Assembly: GCA_001730065.1 (NCBI GenBank)
Contig: MDLE01000001.1
Location: forward strand, 1 to 62,031
Source: Rickettsiales bacterium (ex Bugula neritina AB1)
Lineage (GTDB): Bacteria; Pseudomonadota; Alphaproteobacteria; CAJXXZ01; UBA1459
Direction: 5' to 3'
DNA length: 62,031 nt
This document shows positions 56,493 to 62,031 of this stretch, in pieces (the first letter of the stretch is position 1; the number at the start of each line of letters is the position of its first letter). The notes beneath the pieces were generated by a model. It did no database searches. It was not told the DNA's origin and saw nothing but the letters and a program-made list of their open reading frames with translations. The translations under genes and the position numbers were made by a program.

Positions 56493-57154
56493 TGTTTTTT
56501 ATTAGAAATTGGCGAGAATATTTAAAAAATTTTTCTTATTCAAAAATTTTTCATAATGATAAAGAAATTTATTTTAATAATATATGTGATTCTATAAATA
56601 ATTTATCTTGTAGCTTAAAAACAAATGCAAATACAGTTATAGGACGAGGAAGTATAAATACTTCTTTATTATTTATAGGTGAAGCACCTGGGGAAGAAGA
56701 AGATAAATTAGGTGTTCCCTTTGTAGGAGCTAGTGGTGTCTTATTAAAAGAAATGATTAATAGTATAAATATAGATATTAATAAAGTATACATAACCAAC
56801 ATATGTTTTTGGCGTCCACCTTTGAATCGTCCTCCTACAGAAGAGGAAATTAATATTTGTTTACCAATGGTAAAGGAAATTATCAAACTAATAAATCCTA
56901 AACTTATTGTAACATTAGGATCAACGGCTACAAAAGTATTACATAACAAAATTACAAATATTAGTAAAGTACGTGGTATTTTTAGTAAAATATCCATAAA
57001 AGATAATATTTATGAATCAATTCCTACATTTCATCCCTCTTATATTTTAAGAATTCGTTCCCACAAATCTTTGTATATGAAAGATTTTTTAACAATACAA
57101 CAGTTTATAAAAGATAATAATTTATATGAAGAACTTATAATTTCTTCAAAATAA
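56492..57154 (+). CDS. Family 4 uracil-DNA glycosylase
   Basis: It removes uracil from DNA arising from cytosine deamination. The 220-residue protein has GEAPGEEEDKLGVPFVGASG (about 62-81), NICFWRPPLNRPPTEEEI, LIVTLGSTATKVL and the C-terminal PTFHPSYILR with its catalytic-loop His. The four Cys that bind an Fe-S cluster in most family 4 enzymes are not all evident; only Cys at about 30, 36 and 95 are seen. The gene starts at the last base of the upstream stop (TAATG). Confidence 0.87.
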   Translation: MFFIRNWREYLKNFSYSKIFHNDKEIYFNNICDSINNLSCSLKTNANTVIGRGSINTSLLFIGEAPGEEEDKLGVPFVGASGVLLKEMINSINIDINKVYITNICFWRPPLNRPPTEEEINICLPMVKEIIKLINPKLIVTLGSTATKVLHNKITNISKVRGIFSKISIKDNIYESIPTFHPSYILRIRSHKSLYMKDFLTIQQFIKDNNLYEELIISSK

Positions 57155-57198
57155 AATAATATGAACATGAAATAAAAATATGGTATCATATTTTAGTA

Positions 57199-58815
57199 AT
57201 GATTGAAAAAAAACAAGTGAATTATTTTGTTTTATTTATGATTATATTTAATAATAAACATACAAATTGTTTTAAAAAAAATTATTTTTTACCTTATATA
57301 TCAAAAAATAATTTGTTATTAAAAAATGATTTTTTTTATTTTTTTAAAAGAAGAAAATTAATTCATCAAAAAGCAAAATTTTTTGTACAAAGTTTAGTAG
57401 AAGATATTTTAAAGGATAATAAAAATTTTTACATACATGCAAATAATATAAAAAAAATAAAAAAAATTCGTTATAATATTTCTAATAATATCTCTTATAT
57501 ATATTTTTATTTAGATGAAAGTATGGATAATATAGTTATTTCTTATAATATATATGATATTCATTCCGCCTATAAAATTTATAATATTTTGCAATATTAT
57601 GATGTTCCTATGTATAATGTAGAAGAACAAATTAAATTTTTTCAAATAGGAATTATGTTCTTTACACTTTTAGTAACAATATATAGTGTATATAAAATGA
57701 AATTTGCTCAAAATCTTCATTTAAATAATTTTTCTAAAAAATTATTAGATGACAAAGAGTATGAAAATTTAAAATTAGATAATTTATTATCCTGTTATAT
57801 GCCTACTACAATGGAAAAAATAAATGATTTTGTAAATTTATGTATTTCTACAAATATGCAAAATAATAATAAATTTTTTTTTATAGAAATATTCAATAAA
57901 TTATTTAAAAAAAATACTATAAATAATATAAAACCTATTCATAAAAATATTATTTTATATGGAAATGCAGGTACTGGTAAAACAACTTTTGCCTCTTGTT
58001 TAAGAGATTATTTAGAAAATAATATGAAAAATTTTAAAAAAATATATTATATAGATATTTCCGCTACAGAGTGTTTAGGATCCGTATTTGTAAACTCAGG
58101 TATAGAGTACGTAAAAAATCTTTTTGAGGATATAAAGAAGCACTTAAAAAATTATAAAAATCATATGATAATTTTAAATATAAATGAAATAGAACAAATC
58201 TTTATAGAACATACGGTTTCAGGAGATTTTAACACTTACAAGGATGATGTACGTAATGAATTTAAATACCAACTAGATCTTTTAAGTAAAATAAAGGAAA
58301 AAAATTTTATTTTAGTGGCAACTTCTAATATAGAAATGAATAAAAAAAATACAAGTTTATTTTTAAATTCTGCATTGATGTCAAGATTCTTTATTGTAAA
58401 AGTTGAATTAGATCCTGAAAAAATTCAAAATATTATTAAAAATATTGTAGAACAGTATTTAAAATTTGATGATTATAATGAAGAAGAAAATTTCTTAAAA
58501 AAAAAATTAATTAATGATATTACAGAATTTTTAAAGGAAAAATGTTATATATATAATATTTCTAAATCAGAAAATACACTAAATTTTATAAAAAAATCTT
58601 TGTATATTATATTTGTAAAAATTAAACTTTATTTTTTAAAATTATTTTATTATGATATATATACTAAAAATATAGAAGAAGCAATTATGCCTAGAAAAAT
58701 AGAAGGAGCTTTTATTCATATAATTGCTAATCAAAATTCAAATTCTGTTATTAATAAAAATAATCTAGAAGAATTTATAATAAAATTTAAAAAATATTAT
58801 GATTTATGGTTTTAA
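57199..58815 (+). CDS. Membrane AAA+ ATPase with FtsH-like topology and degenerate Walker B
   Basis: Function not assigned. The 538-residue protein has an N-terminal hydrophobic segment (about 8-18), a periplasm-sized domain (about 20-145), a clear membrane helix (147-165), and an AAA+ module: P-loop GNAGTGKT (255-262), a Walker B IILNINEIE in which the metal-binding Asp is Asn329, sensor ATSN, and Arg finger in SALMSRF (Arg396). The layout is that of FtsH, but there is no HEXXH zinc site and no protease domain; the C-terminal 140 residues are unlike FtsH. It is 30 bases before a second AAA+ gene of the same design with an intact Walker B, so the two may form a mixed ring. Confidence 0.8.
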   Translation: MIEKKQVNYFVLFMIIFNNKHTNCFKKNYFLPYISKNNLLLKNDFFYFFKRRKLIHQKAKFFVQSLVEDILKDNKNFYIHANNIKKIKKIRYNISNNISYIYFYLDESMDNIVISYNIYDIHSAYKIYNILQYYDVPMYNVEEQIKFFQIGIMFFTLLVTIYSVYKMKFAQNLHLNNFSKKLLDDKEYENLKLDNLLSCYMPTTMEKINDFVNLCISTNMQNNNKFFFIEIFNKLFKKNTINNIKPIHKNIILYGNAGTGKTTFASCLRDYLENNMKNFKKIYYIDISATECLGSVFVNSGIEYVKNLFEDIKKHLKNYKNHMIILNINEIEQIFIEHTVSGDFNTYKDDVRNEFKYQLDLLSKIKEKNFILVATSNIEMNKKNTSLFLNSALMSRFFIVKVELDPEKIQNIIKNIVEQYLKFDDYNEEENFLKKKLINDITEFLKEKCYIYNISKSENTLNFIKKSLYIIFVKIKLYFLKLFYYDIYTKNIEEAIMPRKIEGAFIHIIANQNSNSVINKNNLEEFIIKFKKYYDLWF

Positions 58816-58845
58816 ATTTAAATTATGATATAATTAAAATCAAAA

Positions 58846-60438
58846 ATGATGTTTTTAATTAGGTATTTATGTTTTTTAACTTTTGTGGTTTATTCCCTAG
58901 ATAAACATACATCTCAAGATCAAGAAAATAATATTTTTGATGAGATTGGTAAAGATCAAAAAGAAAGAGAAGATTATACTAATTATCTTTTAGGGGCGTT
59001 TGGAGAGGGTAATAACAGTCCTTTAATTTCTTTCCTAGATTACAGAGATCCTATTAATAATAAACCTTTTATAGTTAAGTTTTTAATTAAAAAGGATAAT
59101 TATGGTTATACTATATATTTATATTGGTATGATAAAAAAAAAACTAAATATAAAATTTTTGATAGTAATATTCTAAATGAATTATCACAAATTTTAGTTT
59201 ATAATAATATTCGTGATGGAAGTACAAGTAATTCTTTTATTAATTTTATTAAATATATTCTAGGTTTTATAATAAGTGTAGTTTTATTTGTTTTTACAGG
59301 AAAATATATATATTATGAATATACACGTTTATCAGGTTTAGTTTCTTTAAAATCATTTATGGAAAATAAAAAAAGTGAATTAAGTTTTAAAGATTTATTA
59401 TTAGGATTTGACGAAACTACTCACAATACTATTAAAGAATCTTTTATCACTCCTTTAATAACACAAGAAGAGGAAGAAAATATAAGTTTTTTTCCTTCCT
59501 TGTTATTATATGGACCGGGTGGTACTGGTAAAACAACTTTATCAATTATAATAAGTGAATTTATAAAAAATATTAGTCAAAAATTTCATCAATGTAATGT
59601 ATATATGTTGCGTCCTGCTAATTTAACTCCAATAATACCAGGTATCTCTAAAACAAAAGTTATAGGGCATATGTTTAAACAATTAATTAAAACTGGACAA
59701 AATGATCAAGATACATTCCATATATTATTTTTTGACGAATGTGAAATGTTAATTTTATCGTCTGAGCCTGAGCTTGTTTCTGCATTTAAAGCAGGATATA
59801 CGGATGCTAAAACTTCTAATTTAGATAATATATGTGTTATAATTACTACAAATATACCTATAGATATTGAACCAGATTCTAAATTTGCATATAATATAGA
59901 TTCCGCCGCTTTATCAAGATTAATACCTATAGAAGTAATATCAAATACTTCTCTTAAAGGTATAAAAAGTATTACTGAAAATTTGATAAAAGATAATTTA
60001 AAAAATACTTATTTTGGAAACATGTTAGAAAATGATCCTGAAATGAAGAAAAAATTAGTCCATCAAATTTCTAAAAATTTACATGACTTATCAAATAAAT
60101 TTATAAATCGTAATGAGTATCAAAAAAAGCTTCGTAATGATCCTAATACTAAACAATTAAGTTTTGCACCTACGGATATGATTACACCAAGAACAATATC
60201 TTCAATTATAAATACAACTAATTCAAAAGTATTATCACATTGCTTTAAAAATTACATTAAAGAAGTAGAAGAAAATATTGAAAAAGAAGATTCAGAAAAA
60301 GAAGATTCAGAAAAAGTTAACTTTGAAACAAATAAAAATGATATTACAAATGCTGAAATATTGAAATTCACTAATGCAGCATTAGATAAATTTGGTGAAA
60401 AACTCACACAACAATATCAATCTTCTCTAAAACCATAA
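58846..60438 (+). CDS. Membrane AAA+ ATPase with FtsH-like topology, intact active site
   Basis: Function not assigned. The 530-residue protein has a hydrophobic N-terminus (about 3-17), a domain of about 115 residues, a membrane helix (about 135-152) and an AAA+ module: P-loop GPGGTGKT (223-230), Walker B ILFFDECEML (Asp297, Glu298), sensor TTNIP and Arg in SAALSRL (358). No zinc protease motif follows. The C-terminus is helical and carries the repeat EKEDSEKEDSEK. It would be a membrane-bound remodelling ATPase, paired with the preceding gene. Confidence 0.8.
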   Translation: MMFLIRYLCFLTFVVYSLDKHTSQDQENNIFDEIGKDQKEREDYTNYLLGAFGEGNNSPLISFLDYRDPINNKPFIVKFLIKKDNYGYTIYLYWYDKKKTKYKIFDSNILNELSQILVYNNIRDGSTSNSFINFIKYILGFIISVVLFVFTGKYIYYEYTRLSGLVSLKSFMENKKSELSFKDLLLGFDETTHNTIKESFITPLITQEEEENISFFPSLLLYGPGGTGKTTLSIIISEFIKNISQKFHQCNVYMLRPANLTPIIPGISKTKVIGHMFKQLIKTGQNDQDTFHILFFDECEMLILSSEPELVSAFKAGYTDAKTSNLDNICVIITTNIPIDIEPDSKFAYNIDSAALSRLIPIEVISNTSLKGIKSITENLIKDNLKNTYFGNMLENDPEMKKKLVHQISKNLHDLSNKFINRNEYQKKLRNDPNTKQLSFAPTDMITPRTISSIINTTNSKVLSHCFKNYIKEVEENIEKEDSEKEDSEKVNFETNKNDITNAEILKFTNAALDKFGEKLTQQYQSSLKP

Positions 60439-60449
60439 AGGTAGTAATA

Positions 60450-60719
60450 TTGAAAAATTTTAGAAAAATATATTTACAAGAATTACTAGAAATTAATAAT
60501 CTTTTATCATTATACAATTATGAAGAACAGTTTGCTATTATGAAAATTACTACTATCAAAAATCATAAATATATTTATTTTTTAGTGAACATAGAGCATA
60601 TGGTATATTTTTACTCTTTAAAAAATAATATTATAAATATAATTAGTTTATATTATTGTAATAATTTTATTATCTATATATATGCGATGCAAAATAATAT
60701 ATGGGAAGAAATAAAATAA
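60450..60719 (+). CDS. Small unknown protein with TTG start
   Basis: Function not recognised. The 89-residue protein starts at TTG preceded by a Shine-Dalgarno-like AAAGGT, 11 bases after the second AAA+ gene, so it is probably co-translated with it. It is rich in Tyr, Ile and Asn, without a signal peptide; two segments (LYYCNNFIIYIYAM and others) are mildly hydrophobic. It may be a small partner of the ATPases, from position only. Confidence 0.5.
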   Translation: MKNFRKIYLQELLEINNLLSLYNYEEQFAIMKITTIKNHKYIYFLVNIEHMVYFYSLKNNIINIISLYYCNNFIIYIYAMQNNIWEEIK

Positions 60720-60772
60720 ATTTTTTGTATAAATTAGTTGTATTATAAAAAAATTTGATAGAATAAAAATAT

Positions 60773-61960
60773 ATGAAATATACATTATATTATTTATTTT
60801 TATTAAATTATCTTACAGCAGATGTAAAAAAAACAAGTTATGTACCTAATAATAGTAATTCAATGTTTGATTTTTTACCATTGAATTTTAAAGGTGATAT
60901 GTCTTTTAAGAGCGAAAGAGTACCAGATAATAGAAGTTATATTGTACCTAGTGCAACAATAGAGTATATATATAATACCGCTAAGAATGACATAATTATC
61001 AAAATATTTCCTCCAGGTTTTTTTTATAGTGAAAATAATGCATCAGATTCTTATTTTTTAAAGAAAAAAAATGACTATACTTCTTCACCTTATATATCAA
61101 GTTTTACAGGAAGTTTATGGGATAAAATAAATTTTTCATGTTTATTAGAAAATTTAATAGGTTTAGACATGACAAGTTCTAGATCATTATTACCTAATTT
61201 AACTAATAAAGATATTAAATTTGAGGATCTATCTATTAAATTAAATCGTATGTTAAATAATAATAAACTAAACATTTATTTTTTACGTCATAATAAAAAA
61301 ATAACTTATATGGGAGGTATGGTTTTTTTTCCATTTTATTTTAATTTGATGCAAAAAAGCTTTATAAATGTTTTATCATTATGGCTTCATAATACTTGGA
61401 AATATAAAAATTTAAATATATCTTTAACAGGTCTTATGGATAATAAAGAAGAAAATAGTATGGAAATAATGATATTTTTGTCTATTAATATATTAGAAAG
61501 ATTGAAAATAACTTTTAAAAATAATTTAAATAAAAAAAATTTAGATATGGTATTTTTATTTATTATTTTTAAAAAATGGAAAAATATAGAAAATTTTAGT
61601 GTTATGTTAAATACTACTTCAAAAAATCCTCAGCAGGATTTTATAGATACTTTTTACAACTTATATACATTAATAAATAGATTTCATTTTGGTTTTAAAT
61701 TAGTTTATAACATAACAAATATATATAATTTAGAATTATTATTTATATTACCAAAAATTTTCACACAAAATACAGGAGTTTTAAAATATTATTCCTTTAA
61801 CCCTTTTGTCAATGATGTATTTTCACCAATCAATAATAATGTATTTTCACCATTAGAAAAAACAGTAAATGTTCTTAAATTTACTGTAAAGATTACTGGT
61901 GAATCCAAAAAAACAAAACCTGTTATTGCAAAAAATGAAACAAATTTATTATTATATTAA
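60773..61960 (+). CDS. Orphan exported protein, possibly outer-membrane beta-barrel
   Basis: Function not recognised. The 395-residue protein begins with a signal peptide (MKYTLYYLFLLNYLTAD, likely cleavage near residue 16). A Ser/Asn/Pro-rich N-terminal domain is followed from about residue 165 by a series of short segments with alternating hydrophobic and polar residues and aromatic ends (for example LNIYFLRHNKKITYMGG, NISLTGLMDN, FGFKLVYNITN), which could be barrel strands. The tail repeats a NNVFSP-like phrase. It lies last in the AAA+ cluster, 53 bases after the small gene. Confidence 0.55.
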   Translation: MKYTLYYLFLLNYLTADVKKTSYVPNNSNSMFDFLPLNFKGDMSFKSERVPDNRSYIVPSATIEYIYNTAKNDIIIKIFPPGFFYSENNASDSYFLKKKNDYTSSPYISSFTGSLWDKINFSCLLENLIGLDMTSSRSLLPNLTNKDIKFEDLSIKLNRMLNNNKLNIYFLRHNKKITYMGGMVFFPFYFNLMQKSFINVLSLWLHNTWKYKNLNISLTGLMDNKEENSMEIMIFLSINILERLKITFKNNLNKKNLDMVFLFIIFKKWKNIENFSVMLNTTSKNPQQDFIDTFYNLYTLINRFHFGFKLVYNITNIYNLELLFILPKIFTQNTGVLKYYSFNPFVNDVFSPINNNVFSPLEKTVNVLKFTVKITGESKKTKPVIAKNETNLLLY

Positions 61961-61973
61961 ATTATTGAAAAGA

Positions 61974-62031
61974 ATGAAGAATATCAATATAATAATGATT
62001 AAAAAACAAGCTTCCCAAAAAGTTTTTTGTG
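61974..62031 (+). CDS. Possible start of a gene cut by the window edge
   Basis: An ATG at 61974 opens a frame that continues to the last base (MKNINIIMIKKQASQKVFC). Nineteen codons are too few to judge. The segment also contains AAAAAAC and GTTTTTT arms that could pair as a terminator for the preceding gene. Confidence 0.2.
   Translation, partial: MKNINIIMIKKQASQKVFC

Noticed and set aside
57199-60438. The AAA+ pair as extra FtsH proteases
   Set aside because: Both lack HEXXH and the protease domain; only topology and the AAA module are shared.

Overview
The window is very AT-rich (by eye about three quarters or more A+T), with short intergenic gaps, small proteins full of Lys, Asn and Ile, and mostly housekeeping genes. 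This is what a reduced genome of an intracellular bacterium looks like. The envelope is Gram-negative (BamD-like protein, bifunctional penicillin-binding protein, site-2 protease, TssL/TssM). Two signs point to an alphaproteobacterium: the F1 genes form atpHAGDC while the F0 gene atpB lies elsewhere, and there is an alphaproteobacterial-type SspB-like protein. A Holosporales-like protist endosymbiont is my working guess, not a proven placement. The code is standard: TGA ends recG and rnhA, and the only tRNA-Trp has anticodon CCA.

Layout. 1-2.6 kb holds two orphan proteins with hydrophobic N-termini. 2.6-10 kb is a minus-strand operon, rseP-pth-tssL-tssM-recG, in which two type VI secretion (T6SS) membrane-complex genes sit among housekeeping genes. 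10-13.7 kb has dnaJ, dnaB, an unknown and clpP. 13.8-18.4 kb has yajC and the F1 ATP synthase operon. 18.4-27.7 kb has a membrane-anchored acetyltransferase, serS, a Lon-like protein that has lost its catalytic serine, an acyl-carrier-like protein, greA and secA. 27.7-33.3 kb has a ferredoxin-NADP reductase, rnhA, atpB, lysS and rnpA. 33.3-44.3 kb has a very large orphan membrane protein, a proton-pumping pyrophosphatase, a TssG-like baseplate protein, ftsH, tatD and a repeat-rich orphan. 44.3-52.2 kb has a frameshifted pheS, recA, an orphan membrane protein, trpS and a class A PBP. 52.3-57.2 kb has rpoD, a bamD-like gene, a tandem SspB-like gene and a family-4 uracil-DNA glycosylase. The right end (57.2-62 kb) is a same-strand cluster of two membrane-anchored AAA+ ATPases, a small protein and an exported protein of unknown family.

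Nine tRNA genes are present: Thr-CGT, Asn-GTT, Trp-CCA, Ser-CGA, Leu-CAA, Lys-CTT, Asp-GTC, initiator Met-CAT and Leu-TAA. None encodes CCA. Several are structurally odd. I saw no rRNA, insertion sequence, phage or CRISPR array.

How the genes fit together: the pyrophosphatase and the F1Fo ATP synthase share a proton gradient. SecA, YajC, the BamD-like protein, RseP, FtsH and the PBP maintain a double-membrane envelope. TssL, TssM and TssG imply a contractile secretion machine whose other genes must lie outside the window. About ten orphan genes share a short hydrophobic N-terminus followed by polar, fast-evolving sequence, and are candidates for lineage-specific envelope or host-interface proteins.
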